This document shows, in pieces, positions 24,263 to 33,135 of a DNA stretch of 64,000 nucleotides; position 1 is the first letter of the stretch; each line of letters begins with the position of its first letter. Source of the stretch: CAVVEC01 sp963770485 (lineage in GTDB: Bacteria; Acidobacteriota; Terriglobia; Terriglobales; Acidobacteriaceae); the NCBI GenBank assembly GCA_963770485.1, contig CAVYPX010000009.1:434001-498000 (forward strand), read 5' to 3'. Made by a program: the position numbers and the translations under genes. The notes below the pieces were generated by a model. The model saw only the letters and a program-made list of their open reading frames with translations. It was not told the DNA's origin and did no database searches.

Positions 24263-25591
24263 ATGCCTTCCGCGCCCGTATCCGCTGCTATCTTGAGCTT
24301 CGAACGGGCCCGCTATGTGGTGGAGGAGCACGCGGCACGCCTGCGTCCTCGGGGCAAAGAACTAGTGGATCTGCTCGATGGCACCGGCCAAATTCTGGCT
24401 GAGCCGATCGCCGCAGATCGAAACTTTCCTCCTTTTCCACGCGCCACACGCGATGGATATGCAGTGCGCGCCGTTGACCTGGCGCGACTTCCCGCTATGC
24501 TTCGGGTCATCGGCGAGATTAAGGCGGGTGCACGGACGGACGCAGCCATCAAAATCGAGTCAGGCCAGGCCGCAGCCATCATGACAGGAGCGCCCGTCCC
24601 GCCCGGCGCGGATGCAGTCGTGATGGTGGAGTACACTTCGCGCAACGGCGACCGGGTAGAAATCACAAAGGGAATTGCCAGCGGGGACAACATCGTCCCC
24701 GTGGGCTCGGAGGCAAAACGTGGCGAGCGGCTGCTTTCCCCGGGTACGCGCCTGGGCCACGCTGGCATTGCCGTGGCCGCGTCCGTGGGAAGATCGCGCC
24801 TGCTGGTTTACTCGAAGCCGCGAGTGGCCGTGCTTGCCACGGGCGACGAAGTCGTGGACATCAACATACCGCTCGGCCCAAACCAGATTCGCAATTCCAA
24901 TACTTACTCATTGGCCGCGCAAATCCAGGTGGCGGGCGGGGAGCCGGTCTTGCTGCCTATCGCTCCGGATGAACCGGAACGCCTGCACGAATTGATCGCC
25001 GACGGCCTTGAGGCTGACCTGCTGCTGCTCACCGGGGGCGTCTCCATGGGCAAGTACGACTTGGTGGAGCAGGTGCTGGCAGAATTTCAAGCCGAATTTT
25101 TCTTTACCGGAGCACAGATTCAGCCCGGAAGGCCGGTGGTGTTTGGACGCATCCCGTGTGGCGCGGACATTCCTGTCCGCGCGAGGGAAGGGCACGGCTT
25201 TAGCCGTGCCGATGCGCGTGTACAAGAGAGCGGGGCTTCAGCCCCTGAGGGACACAAGTATTTCTTCGGTCTTCCCGGAAATCCGGTCTCGACGATGGTG
25301 ACGTTTGAACTCTTTGCCCGACCGATACTGGAAGCTCTGGCTGGCATGACGCTGCGCAAGCTGGTTTTCCTGCATGCGAAGCTGAAATCCGAAATGAAAA
25401 TCAAGCCCGGTCTGAAGCGCTTCCTGCCGGCGATTCTGTCGGGCGAGTTCGAGCAAGCAGAAGTGGAACTGCTGCGCTGGCAGGGATCAGGAGACATCGC
25501 AGCCGCCGCGCGGTCGAACTGCTACATCGTGATTCCGCCGGATCGAGAAAGGATCGCGGCGGGTGAGTGGGTGCCGCTGCTGATGCGGTAG
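24263..25591 (+). CDS. moeA: Molybdopterin molybdenumtransferase MoeA with in-frame repeat insert
   Basis: 442 residues. MoeA signatures: FPRATRDGYAVRA, SGQAAAIMTGAPVPPGADAV, RVAVLATGDEVVD, the NSNTYSL region, LLTGGVSMGKYDLVEQ, and FGLPGNPVSTMVTFELF. The enzyme inserts molybdate into adenylated molybdopterin. Between GRPVVFGR and YFFGLPGN, about residues 296-332, lies an additional stretch encoded by three palindromes (25161-25245); most MoeA proteins have only a short loop here. moaC and mogA follow downstream. Start ATG 24263 lacks a ribosome site and has a -10-like box seven bases away. Confidence 0.92.
   Translation: MPSAPVSAAILSFERARYVVEEHAARLRPRGKELVDLLDGTGQILAEPIAADRNFPPFPRATRDGYAVRAVDLARLPAMLRVIGEIKAGARTDAAIKIESGQAAAIMTGAPVPPGADAVVMVEYTSRNGDRVEITKGIASGDNIVPVGSEAKRGERLLSPGTRLGHAGIAVAASVGRSRLLVYSKPRVAVLATGDEVVDINIPLGPNQIRNSNTYSLAAQIQVAGGEPVLLPIAPDEPERLHELIADGLEADLLLLTGGVSMGKYDLVEQVLAEFQAEFFFTGAQIQPGRPVVFGRIPCGADIPVRAREGHGFSRADARVQESGASAPEGHKYFFGLPGNPVSTMVTFELFARPILEALAGMTLRKLVFLHAKLKSEMKIKPGLKRFLPAILSGEFEQAEVELLRWQGSGDIAAAARSNCYIVIPPDRERIAAGEWVPLLMR
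25161..25245. repeat. Triple palindrome inside moeA
   Basis: Three hairpins in a row lie in the coding sequence: GCGCGGACA/TGTCCGCGC (25161-25182), GGCACGGCT/AGCCGTGCC (25191-25210) and GGGGCT/AGCCCC (25232-25245). Together with flanks they add about 37 codons without breaking the reading frame. The composition is unlike the surrounding gene and like the intergenic palindromes at 34350-34375 and 40600-40710. Confidence 0.75.
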
Positions 25592-25738
25592 ATTGCCGTC
25601 CACCGAAGTGGGCTGCCACGCTCGCTTCGCCAAGAGCCCGGTTATGAGTGGAATCGCCTGGTTGCGACAGTTATCCTCGTAAGTCCGTTCTGCCGTACTC
25701 TCACTGTTAACGCCGCCTTCCCTCGATCCCTTCCCATG

Positions 25739-25744
25739 TAAGAT
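25739..25744 (+). promoter_or_regulatory. -10 box close to the moaC start
   Basis: TAAGAT ends 11 bases before the moaC ATG (25756), and the bases between (AGAACTTCCCG) hold no ribosome site. This fits a very short or absent leader. No convincing -35 box. Confidence 0.3.
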
Positions 25745-25755
25745 AGAACTTCCCG

Positions 25756-26265
25756 ATGCCCAAGAAGCTCTCCCACTACGATCATTCCGGACGCGCCAAA
25801 ATGGTGGATGTCTCCGCGAAATCCCCCACCAAGCGCCAGGCCGAGGCCAGTGCCTTTGTGGCGCTCAAGCCGGAGGTGCTGCAAGCGTTGCCGAAAAATC
25901 CCAAGGGCGATCCACTGGAGACGGCGCGGCTGGCGGGAATCATGGCTGCCAAGCGCACCGCCGAGCTGATTCCAATGTGTCATCCTCTGCCACTTTCCCA
26001 CGTTGATGTGCAAATGCGGCTGTGCGAGAATGGCGTCGCTATTACCTCACAAGTTACGAGCACGGCGGCGACGGGTGTCGAGATGGAAGCCCTGACTGCC
26101 GCCAGCATTGCCGCGCTCACCGTGTACGATATGTGTAAGGCGCTGGATAAGGGGATCGAAATTCGCGAAATCGTACTCGAGCGCAAGTCCGGAGGCAAGA
26201 GCGGCGATTACCGCCGCGTCCGGGGAAGGAGCGGCAATTATGTCCGCCCCCGGAAAAAAACGTAG
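25756..26265 (+). CDS. moaC: Cyclic pyranopterin monophosphate synthase
   Basis: 169 residues. The family motifs MVDVSAKSPTKRQAEA, AGIMAAKRTAELIPMCHPLPLSHV and TGVEMEALTAASIAALTVYDMCKA are complete, including the catalytic Lys/His region. MoaC turns the MoaA product into cyclic pyranopterin monophosphate, the first molybdenum cofactor precursor. No moaA is in the window. The stop lies eight bases before a response regulator gene, which overlaps mogA. Confidence 0.95.
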   Translation: MPKKLSHYDHSGRAKMVDVSAKSPTKRQAEASAFVALKPEVLQALPKNPKGDPLETARLAGIMAAKRTAELIPMCHPLPLSHVDVQMRLCENGVAITSQVTSTAATGVEMEALTAASIAALTVYDMCKALDKGIEIREIVLERKSGGKSGDYRRVRGRSGNYVRPRKKT

Positions 26266-26273
26266 CGCGTTCC

Positions 26274-27044
26274 ATGGCGAACAACGTTAAGGTCCTGCTG
26301 GTCGACGACAACCCGATGGTTCTGGGGCTGCTCCGTGGCGCTCTGGCTCCATTCGCCATCGTGGTCACCGCCACCGATGCAGCCGACGCGCTGCTGAAAG
26401 CCGTGGAAGATCCTCCCGATCTGCTGCTGTGCGACTATCGTATGCCCGGCATGGACGGCCGCCAGTTGGTCGAAAAACTCAGGAGCCGTCCGCGGACCGC
26501 CGGAGCCGCAGTCATCCTGATGGCCACCAAGTCCGATATCAGCGAAAAGCTAAGTACCCAGGATCTTCCCGTGGACGATTTCGTGGAAAAGCCGTTCTTC
26601 CTGCGCGAAGCCACGCAACGCATCAAGCGGGTAATCGACAAGATTACTCTGGAGAAGCTGGCCAAGAGTGCGCCCTCGGACGGCGTGCTGCGTGGCAGCT
26701 TGCTGCAGATGAACGTGATCGACCTGGTGCAGTCTTTGGAGATGGGGCGCAAGAGCTGCGCCCTGACCCTTACGAACCAGGACGAAAAATGTGAAATGTA
26801 CTTCAGCGAAGGTCAGGTGACGCATGCGGTCTATGGATCGCAGAGCGGCGATGCGGCTGTGTTTAAAGTGCTGCGCTGGACGGATGGCAATTTCCAGGTT
26901 AATTTCGAAGGAAAGACCAAGCAACAAACTACCACTCTGAACACGCAAGGGCTGCTCATGGAGGGCCTCCGGCTGCTGGATGAGTCGCAACGGGACAGCG
27001 GAAAAGCCACGGAGGAGGAAGAAGATGTCCTCCTCGATTCCTGA
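26274..27044 (+). CDS. Response regulator with C-terminal PATAN/DUF4388 domain
   Basis: 256 residues. Residues 1-120 are a complete receiver domain: the acidic pair in LLVDDN (11-12), the phospho-acceptor Asp54 in LLLCDYRMPGMDG, Thr85 and Lys106 in VEKPFF. Residues about 140-245 match the PATAN (DUF4388) layout: VLRGSLLQMNVIDLVQSLEM, CEMYFSEGQVTHAVYG, AVFKVLRWTDGNFQVNF. There is no DNA-binding domain, so output is by protein contact. The gene sits between moaC and mogA, overlapping mogA by 20 bases, so it is probably cotranscribed with cofactor genes. No kinase gene is adjacent. Confidence 0.88.
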   Translation: MANNVKVLLVDDNPMVLGLLRGALAPFAIVVTATDAADALLKAVEDPPDLLLCDYRMPGMDGRQLVEKLRSRPRTAGAAVILMATKSDISEKLSTQDLPVDDFVEKPFFLREATQRIKRVIDKITLEKLAKSAPSDGVLRGSLLQMNVIDLVQSLEMGRKSCALTLTNQDEKCEMYFSEGQVTHAVYGSQSGDAAVFKVLRWTDGNFQVNFEGKTKQQTTTLNTQGLLMEGLRLLDESQRDSGKATEEEEDVLLDS

Positions 27045-27519
27045 GGGACTGACCGCCGCCGTTCTCACCGTCAGCGATTCCTGCGCCCGAGGCGAACGCA
27101 AGGATCTGTCCGGGCCCGCCATAGCCGAAGTCCTCAGGGGAAGAAAGTTTGCCATCGTCGCGACGGATATCGTTGCCGACGAGCAACCCGCGATTCAGAA
27201 AGCGATTCTTCGGCTGCTGGGGGAAGCTCGGGTCATAGTCACGACCGGCGGGACGGGCATTGCCGAGCGCGACGTCACGCCCGAAGCTACCCGCGCCATC
27301 TGCGATCGACTGCTCGAAGGAGTTGCCGAGCGCATGCGCCTTGAGGGCATGAAGAAGACTCCGTTTGCGGCCCTCAGCCGCGGCCTGTGCGGCGTGCGGG
27401 GAAAGTCGCTGATCCTGAACCTGCCGGGCAGTCCAAGCGGCGCGATCGAGTCGCTGGAGGCCGTCATCGATCTGCTGCCGCACGCGCTGCAGTTGCTGAG
27501 GGGAGAGACGGAGCACTGA
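27025..27519 (+). CDS. mogA: Molybdopterin adenylyltransferase / MoaB-MogA family
   Basis: About 164 residues from ATG 27025, chosen for the GGAGGAGGAAGA ribosome site and because it starts the known fold (LTAAVLTVSDSCARGERKDLSG). VIVTTGGTGIAERDVTPEAT and LNLPGSPSGAIESLEAV are the substrate loops. It adenylates molybdopterin, the step before MoeA. The ribosome site lies inside the end of the response regulator gene, so the two are coupled. Confidence 0.92.
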   Translation: MSSSIPEGLTAAVLTVSDSCARGERKDLSGPAIAEVLRGRKFAIVATDIVADEQPAIQKAILRLLGEARVIVTTGGTGIAERDVTPEATRAICDRLLEGVAERMRLEGMKKTPFAALSRGLCGVRGKSLILNLPGSPSGAIESLEAVIDLLPHALQLLRGETEH

Positions 27520-27571
27520 TAAGTGGCAATCCGCTGGCAGGTTCGACAGGCCAAGACCCTAGAAATGGCCT

Positions 27572-28621
27572 ATGCTGATGCGAAGCATTCATAAATCAGC
27601 TCGCGAACAACGTGGATTGCGGGGTCCCGTGAAGTCCTGTCACGAGGAGACCACTCGTGCGGAAATCCACGCCGACGATGGCGCATTGACGGCCGAAGGG
27701 AAGACGTCGTCCGATGACCACTTCACGGAAGACGGGCGCCTCATCACCAGCCGCCACCAAAATGCTGACGGCTCGCTGCTGCTAACCACCTGTACTTACG
27801 ATTCCGTCGGCGGTCTCCTGAAAACCAGTTCGGGGTTGGAAGGATCAATTCCTTTGGAGCGGGTTTATATCTACGATGACGAGGGCAGGCTGCTAAAGAT
27901 CGCCGACAGTCGCACACCCGACGACCCGACCGTGATCCAATATGACGATCAGGGAAGACAAACGGTTCTGCACACGTCGCGGGCGGAGAATTACCGTCCG
28001 AACGTCGCCTTTGGAGGCACACCCTTTTCTGCAGCCGACCGGCCCCCGAACCTGCCGGGAGGAGGAAGCGCCGCCACAATTTGCGATGAGCAGGATCGGC
28101 CGATCGAAGCTCGGGTTTGTGACGCCCACGGCGAACAGGTGAGCCGAGCAGTGCGCCTCTACGATGCGCAGGGGCGCGTCACCGAAGAAAAACAAATCAT
28201 GGAGCACCCTGAGGCCATGATCCCGGAGGAGATTCGGAACGAGATACTAACGAAATCCGGCGGGACCTTCAAGCAGCTCCGCAATTACCTCCTCAAAATG
28301 ATGTCCGGCGGGCCTTCAATCGCGTACACATACGATGCGGAAGGCCGCGTAACACAGACGCGTAGTCAATCCTACGGCGACGAGCGGATTGCGCAAACCA
28401 CCTACAACGAGCATGGGGATACGGCGACCAACGTAACGACGATCCGGCGTACGCGGGGCCGGGACAAACAACAGGCGGGAGATGAGTATTCCGAAGCCCA
28501 ATATTCCTATCAGTACGACGATCGTGGCAATTGGACTGAGGAAGTCGTCGCCTGCCGATGGAAACCCGACGGGCCATTTCAACCGTCCGCGCGTCGCGAA
28601 CGCAAGTTGACCTACTATTGA
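27572..28621 (+). CDS. Hypothetical protein with YD/RHS-like repeats
   Basis: 349 residues, no signal peptide or membrane segment. Several stretches resemble YD repeats of RHS-type proteins: YIYDDEGRLLKIADS, VIQYDDQGRQTVL, RLYDAQGRVTEEKQ, YTYDAEGRVTQTRS, YQYDDRGNWTEEV. It is far shorter than true RHS toxins and lacks the RHS core box and any toxin end. Function unknown. It follows mogA by 52 bases on the same strand. Confidence 0.7.
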   Translation: MLMRSIHKSAREQRGLRGPVKSCHEETTRAEIHADDGALTAEGKTSSDDHFTEDGRLITSRHQNADGSLLLTTCTYDSVGGLLKTSSGLEGSIPLERVYIYDDEGRLLKIADSRTPDDPTVIQYDDQGRQTVLHTSRAENYRPNVAFGGTPFSAADRPPNLPGGGSAATICDEQDRPIEARVCDAHGEQVSRAVRLYDAQGRVTEEKQIMEHPEAMIPEEIRNEILTKSGGTFKQLRNYLLKMMSGGPSIAYTYDAEGRVTQTRSQSYGDERIAQTTYNEHGDTATNVTTIRRTRGRDKQQAGDEYSEAQYSYQYDDRGNWTEEVVACRWKPDGPFQPSARRERKLTYY

Positions 28622-28715
28622 GTGCGGCGGCTATGCCGCATCTGACCAGGCACCGCTAAGTTAAGATAAGTGCCTTTTCCGTCTGCCCCCACGTGTACAC
28701 TCTTAATCTTACATT

Positions 28716-29378
28716 TTGAAGACCATCAAACACCTTCTTTCCCGCTACACCGCTTTCCTGTGGGCGTTGCTGAAACCTCTGGGAGCGTGGGGCGTGTTGG
28801 CTGCGGCCGCCCTCGATGCCAGCTTTGTCGGCCTTCCCATAGACGCAGTCGTCGCCGGTTACGTCTACCAGAGCCCGGCACGTTTCCTGCTGTATGTTTT
28901 TATGGCGTCGGCGGGATCGGCGCTGGGCAGCATCGTCATTTACGCCATCGGGTACAAAGGCGGTGAGGAACTTCTCCGCAAGCGTATTCCGCCCGCGCGA
29001 TTCGCAAAAATTCACGCGGCATTCGACAAGCATCCGTTCTGGAGCCTGATGCTCCCCGCGATGCTGCCTCCGCCCACGCCCTTCAAACTGTTCGTGCTGG
29101 CAGCGGCGGTTTCAGAGATGGGATTCCTGCGCTTCCTGCTCGCTATCTTCTCCGGCCGGGTGGTGCGTTTCCTGCTCCTGGCCCTGCTCACCGTCAAGTT
29201 TGGCCCGGATGTGGTGCGCGTCGTTGCGACACTCTTCCGAGAACATTTCTATCTGGTACTGCTTGTGATTGCAGCGGGACTAGTGGGGTGGCTGATGCGG
29301 CGGCGGAGCAGGGCTGAGAAAAACAGCTCAACCGCAGAGAGCGCCGAGGATTCACAAAGCCCGCGAGGGACCACCTGA
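28716..29378 (+). CDS. VTT-domain (DedA/YqaA-like) membrane protein
   Basis: 220 residues with four or five hydrophobic segments. LDASFVGLPIDAVVAGYVY and FVLAAAVSEMGFLRFLLAI with SGRVVRFLLLA are typical of SNARE-associated/VTT proteins, which are linked to phospholipid flipping. The start is a TTG at 28716; no ribosome site is visible. The C-terminal tail after the last helix (STAESAEDSQSPRGTT) is encoded by a dispersed CGCAGAG-type repeat, so the end of the protein probably arose by repeat insertion. Confidence 0.8.
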   Translation: MKTIKHLLSRYTAFLWALLKPLGAWGVLAAAALDASFVGLPIDAVVAGYVYQSPARFLLYVFMASAGSALGSIVIYAIGYKGGEELLRKRIPPARFAKIHAAFDKHPFWSLMLPAMLPPPTPFKLFVLAAAVSEMGFLRFLLAIFSGRVVRFLLLALLTVKFGPDVVRVVATLFREHFYLVLLVIAAGLVGWLMRRRSRAEKNSSTAESAEDSQSPRGTT

Positions 29379-29493
29379 GCGTTTTTATGCCGCGAAATCA
29401 ACCGCTGGTCTCAGAGGTCAAGACTAACATCCGGCCTATATACTTGGCTGAAGACAAAGCGAAATAACAGCCGAGGCGCGGAAACCAACCCGA

Positions 29494-30780
29494 CTAGGGA
29501 GTGATCTCAAACACCAAGCCACAACCGGGCAAGTTGCCGCTGTTACAAGCCCCGCTACCACCATAAAACGCGGTGCCATAAAGGTTGCCTCTCTTATCGA
29601 GGATGACGGCAGCCTGTGGATCAGATCCGTGCTTACTGTCAAACCAATGCAACACAGATTCCTTCCAGGCTCCCTTTTGGTGGCTTACCTTGTAGACCGT
29701 GCCACAACCCAGGAAGCCGTTTAGACTGCATGAACCTCCGCCTCCGAAAGAGGTCGTACCGTACAGGTTACCTGTTGCGTCAAAGGTCAGCCCGGCGTTA
29801 GGAAAATCCCCATCCTTACCTCCGCGAAAGGTATACAGGACGCTTTCGGTCCATGTTGCCCTTGAGTGCTTCAATTCATATACAGTGCCACAGCCATTGT
29901 TGCATCCGGATGCGGCAGCATAAACGGTCGTACCGTATAAATTGCCCATCTTGTCGAACACCACTCCGCCCTGAGGGTAGGCACCATCCCCCTGGCTGTA
30001 CTTGAAGCTGTACAAAACGTTTTCCGTCCAGGTGCCATTCGAGCTCTTCAATTCAAAGACCGCGCCGGCATTATAGGTTCCCCCATACAGGGTGGTGCCG
30101 TAAAGACTGCCTGCCTTATCCATGATCAAAGCGTCGAACGGCTCCTGCCCATCGGTACCATCATTGTTAAAGCTGTGCAGCACGCTCTCCGTCCACGTTC
30201 CACCGGAGTTGCTCATCTCGAACACGGTGCCAAATCCATATGTACCGCCCAAAGTAGTCGTCCCATAAAGATTTCCTGCCTTATCTACTGCCAGACCGGA
30301 GACCGGCTCATCCCCATCCGCTCCTGTGAACGTGTGGATTATTGTCTTTGTCCAGCCACCGCCTGAATCAGGTGATAGCTCGAAAACCGTGCCGTGTTGA
30401 CTTCCTCCTTGTACGGTCGTACCGTACAGATTACCGGCCGCATCGAAGATCACACCAGGGTCAGGTTGGGCCCCGTCCCCATTTCCGGCAAAACTATAGA
30501 GCACAGTTTGTTTCCAGGCGCTTTTGGAATGGCTCAACTGGAAGACTGTGCCGTACCCTTTCGGGCCGCCCCAACTAGTGGTGCCATAAAGCTGGCCCTT
30601 CTTGTCGAAGACAAGGCTCCCGTACCAGATCGGGAATTCTCCGTCACTGGCTCCGTTGAAATTGTACAGAACTCTCTCCTTACTGGCTGCCCACACATTT
30701 CTCGCCAAAGTCAAGATTAGTGCGAGCATGATTAGACACAGTACCCATGCGACCGAGAGCCGTTTCGATTTCATTGACAT
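29494..30780 (-). CDS. Secreted GloVer-type tandem repeat protein (second copy)
   Basis: 428 residues with a signal peptide (VAWVLCLIMLALILTLARN). The body again has seven units with cores such as GQLYGTTSWGG, GNLYGTTVQGG, GSLYGTTLYGG and GNLYGTTSFGG, each with GTVFELS and WTESVLYSF strands; the last core reads GNLYGTAFYGG. It is a paralogue of the protein at 14717-16057 with the same number of units. The gene follows the DUF6580 gene by 13 bases on the same strand. Function unknown. Confidence 0.82.
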   Translation of the reverse strand: MSMKSKRLSVAWVLCLIMLALILTLARNVWAASKERVLYNFNGASDGEFPIWYGSLVFDKKGQLYGTTSWGGPKGYGTVFQLSHSKSAWKQTVLYSFAGNGDGAQPDPGVIFDAAGNLYGTTVQGGSQHGTVFELSPDSGGGWTKTIIHTFTGADGDEPVSGLAVDKAGNLYGTTTLGGTYGFGTVFEMSNSGGTWTESVLHSFNNDGTDGQEPFDALIMDKAGSLYGTTLYGGTYNAGAVFELKSSNGTWTENVLYSFKYSQGDGAYPQGGVVFDKMGNLYGTTVYAAASGCNNGCGTVYELKHSRATWTESVLYTFRGGKDGDFPNAGLTFDATGNLYGTTSFGGGGSCSLNGFLGCGTVYKVSHQKGAWKESVLHWFDSKHGSDPQAAVILDKRGNLYGTAFYGGSGACNSGNLPGCGLVFEITP

Positions 30781-30793
30781 TTGGCTTTATGCT

Positions 30794-31324
30794 CTACGCT
30801 GCCGCAGCGTGATCCCGCTCTTTGCTGAATGCGCCAGCCAGAGCCTGCAATGCCACTGGCGTTGCAAACATCGCTGCTGTAAAGAGCACATCCCCTTCGA
30901 GGGCGCGGCGGAAAAATGGCAGCCCAGCCGCATAGCTGAGCATCAGGCCGCTCAGATTCTTGGGATACATATTCCAGCAAGCCCACACCGCGAAATTGCT
31001 TACCACGAAGAAGGAAATCGAACTGGCTAGGGCCGCGCTAATCACGCGCCAAGGCTTCGAGTTCGTGCGCAGGCTTGTGCCCAGCCACAAAATCGCGGCA
31101 TACCACGCCCAAGTCACGAAATGATCCCAGGAAAATGGGTAGGCCCAGACTAGCTTAGTCAGAATCACATCCGAGGCAGCCAGCAACACAAACGGCACCC
31201 AGAGCTGGCGGTGGGATCCGCGGGCGCCGAAGAACAACAGCGACCCGGCTACCGGCGTAAACATCCACGGATGAGGCAGGAATCGGACCGCGACTGCAAG
31301 CAGCACGAACAAGTAGGCCAGCAT
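30794..31324 (-). CDS. DUF6580 membrane protein
   Basis: About 176 residues from ATG 31324, which has GAGGTGA upstream; a GTG at 31330 is the alternative. Five or so hydrophobic segments (YLFVLLAVAVRFLPHPW, SFFVVSNFAVWACWNMYP, LFTAAMFATPVALQALAGAF). The FTPVAGSLLFFGA and FFVVSNFAVW patterns resemble DUF6580, an uncharacterised family with similarity to the substrate-binding subunit of ECF vitamin transporters. No transporter ATPase lies nearby. Confidence 0.75.
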   Translation of the reverse strand: MLAYLFVLLAVAVRFLPHPWMFTPVAGSLLFFGARGSHRQLWVPFVLLAASDVILTKLVWAYPFSWDHFVTWAWYAAILWLGTSLRTNSKPWRVISAALASSISFFVVSNFAVWACWNMYPKNLSGLMLSYAAGLPFFRRALEGDVLFTAAMFATPVALQALAGAFSKERDHAAAA

Positions 31325-31466
31325 ATTCACCTCGCGACTTAATGATTGTGGCGCGTAGGCGCGGGCGGCGTCAAGTTAGGTCTGACAACCGCCGCAGGCT
31401 TCCGCAGATTTACTCTGATAACAAATTGTTATTCTGAGTGACTGCCGCGAACGGAAGAAGGTCTGC

Positions 31467-32528
31467 CTACTGCGTGTCGCCCCGGCTCCTGTTACCCTCT
31501 ATGATCCCATGACGCCGGAAGCCAAAGTTCTCAGTCACCACGTTCAGATTGCGATCCAGCTCTACCGTTGCCGAAAGCACACTTCGGCCCGTCCGGCCGG
31601 GATACTCAAAGCGCAGGTCCTTGAAGCGAACCATGTAGCCCCCGGATTCCAGCGGCTCGGTCTCGGTGACGGGATACTGCGCCCAGTCCAGGTACACGCG
31701 TCCCAGGTAAGAATTTTTCGCGGCCAGAGTTGCCGGCGTCTCCTCCGGCTTGTAGCGGATTTGCATGTTCCCGTCGGGATCAACTTCGGGAGTCGTGGAA
31801 TCGACCAGCATGGTAGCAAAAAAGTTTTGCGCCTCGACCACGCCCACCCAGTGAAACGGACTCCACCACAAAGGGAAAGCGGAAGCGCGAACCGGGTCGG
31901 CATTTTCATACGTTCGTGCTTCCAGGGCGTTGACCGCCCGCCGGTGCTCGTAATCGCGCACTCCCCACAGTGCCACCACTCCAATGAGCGCCAGGATCGC
32001 GCTCCAGCGTCCTCGAGGAGCCTTGCGGCGCACGCCGAGTTCGCTGTCCACGAAACCTAAGAGAACCGGCAGCACCAGACCGGCCGTCAGCAGAACCAGA
32101 ATCACCGGCTCCACAATGAACACGATATCCCACGAATACCATTTTTCGGAAAACGGCCAGAACGGACGGACGCCATAGTTATTCGTGAAGTCGAGCAGAA
32201 TGTGGGTCAGCCCCGCCAGATAAGCGAACGCGAACAGCAATCCCCAACGCGGCGGCAAGTCGGGGTTCTTGATCTTGCGCCCGCGCAAGCGCCAGATGAC
32301 ATAGACGAGGCCGACGACCAGAGCCGAGACCAGGGCCAATCCTAGAAGAGAGTGCGTAAACCCGCGATGGTGGGCAAAGCCAAAGACCGGGTTTTTCACT
32401 TGCCCGAACACGTCGAGGTCAGGGGCCTCGGCTGCGAGCGTGACCGTCGCGGTCGCCAGGGCCGTTTTGCGATTCAGTCCGGCCCGCCCCAGGCAGGCGC
32501 CGGTCAGGAAGTGGGTAATGGGTTCCAA
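31467..32528 (-). CDS. Membrane-bound metal-dependent hydrolase (YdjM/DUF457 family)
   Basis: 353 residues. Conserved histidines occur at MEPITHFLTGACLGRAG, HHRGFTHSLLG and LTHILLDFTNNYG, the family's metal site in the membrane; aspartates in EAPDLDVF fit as well. Several membrane helices are spaced along the protein, and residues after about 200 form a soluble domain with beta strands. YdjM is LexA-regulated in E. coli, but no LexA box was recognised here. Substrate unknown. Confidence 0.82.
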   Translation of the reverse strand: MEPITHFLTGACLGRAGLNRKTALATATVTLAAEAPDLDVFGQVKNPVFGFAHHRGFTHSLLGLALVSALVVGLVYVIWRLRGRKIKNPDLPPRWGLLFAFAYLAGLTHILLDFTNNYGVRPFWPFSEKWYSWDIVFIVEPVILVLLTAGLVLPVLLGFVDSELGVRRKAPRGRWSAILALIGVVALWGVRDYEHRRAVNALEARTYENADPVRASAFPLWWSPFHWVGVVEAQNFFATMLVDSTTPEVDPDGNMQIRYKPEETPATLAAKNSYLGRVYLDWAQYPVTETEPLESGGYMVRFKDLRFEYPGRTGRSVLSATVELDRNLNVVTENFGFRRHGIIEGNRSRGDTQ

Positions 32529-32755
32529 AGTTGGTAGTGTCCCTCGCTTCTGAGAGAAGTAAGAGAGAATACACTAACGTCTCGTTCTTCCGGCAAAAAA
32601 CACACCGAAGCGTTTTAGATGTGGGCGGAAGCGCTGCCGATGCAGAGCCGCAAGCTGCACAGAGCCTGTAACGTGGAATCCGGCGTATATGATCTGATCT
32701 TGTAATCGTCGCACAGGAAACAGTACCCTGCTGCTATAAAAGCGGAGCCACCTAC
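32529..32755. other. Intergenic between divergent genes, no gene seen
   Basis: 227 bases between the hydrolase and the small membrane protein. No repeat, hairpin or RNA gene was recognised; it should hold both promoters. Confidence 0.4.
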
Positions 32756-33127
32756 ATGGTGCGAAGTGTCATTGCGATTGCGGCTGGATTCCTGGTGTTC
32801 GCCGGCGCCTTGTTGGTTCTGTTTTCGATCTCCGGCCATGAACCTCACGCCCACGCCAGCTTGGCCTTTATGGCGTCAGGCACAGTGTATGGAATGTTTT
32901 TTGCCGCGCTCGGTGGCTTTGTGGCGGCGCGGCTGGCGAAACGCTCGAAATTCCAGCACGCGTTCGCGGTTGCCTTCCTGATCGCCGTGCTGGGGGCTGC
33001 TGCCATCCTGGGACGCCCCGATCGCGATTCGCTCTGGACCCACATCGTCGCATTCCTGGTCATGGCGCCGATGGCGATGGTGGGAGGCTACATCCGGCTG
33101 CGGCAGATGCACTCCACGAAGAAGTAG
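32756..33127 (+). CDS. Small hypothetical membrane protein
   Basis: 123 residues with about four hydrophobic helices (SVIAIAAGFLVFAGALLVLF, GTVYGMFFAALGGFVAARLA, FAVAFLIAVLGAAAILG, IVAFLVMAPMAMVGGYI). Small, compact and without charged motifs inside the helices. No family recognised. It is followed after eight bases by the convergent lipid kinase gene. Confidence 0.65.
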   Translation: MVRSVIAIAAGFLVFAGALLVLFSISGHEPHAHASLAFMASGTVYGMFFAALGGFVAARLAKRSKFQHAFAVAFLIAVLGAAAILGRPDRDSLWTHIVAFLVMAPMAMVGGYIRLRQMHSTKK

Positions 33128-33135
33128 CCGCCGCA

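Noticed and set aside
25592..25755. Molybdenum cofactor riboswitch upstream of moaC
   Set aside because: I could not find the characteristic paired elements; the moaC promoter-like box also lies too close to the start codon to leave room for a riboswitch leader.
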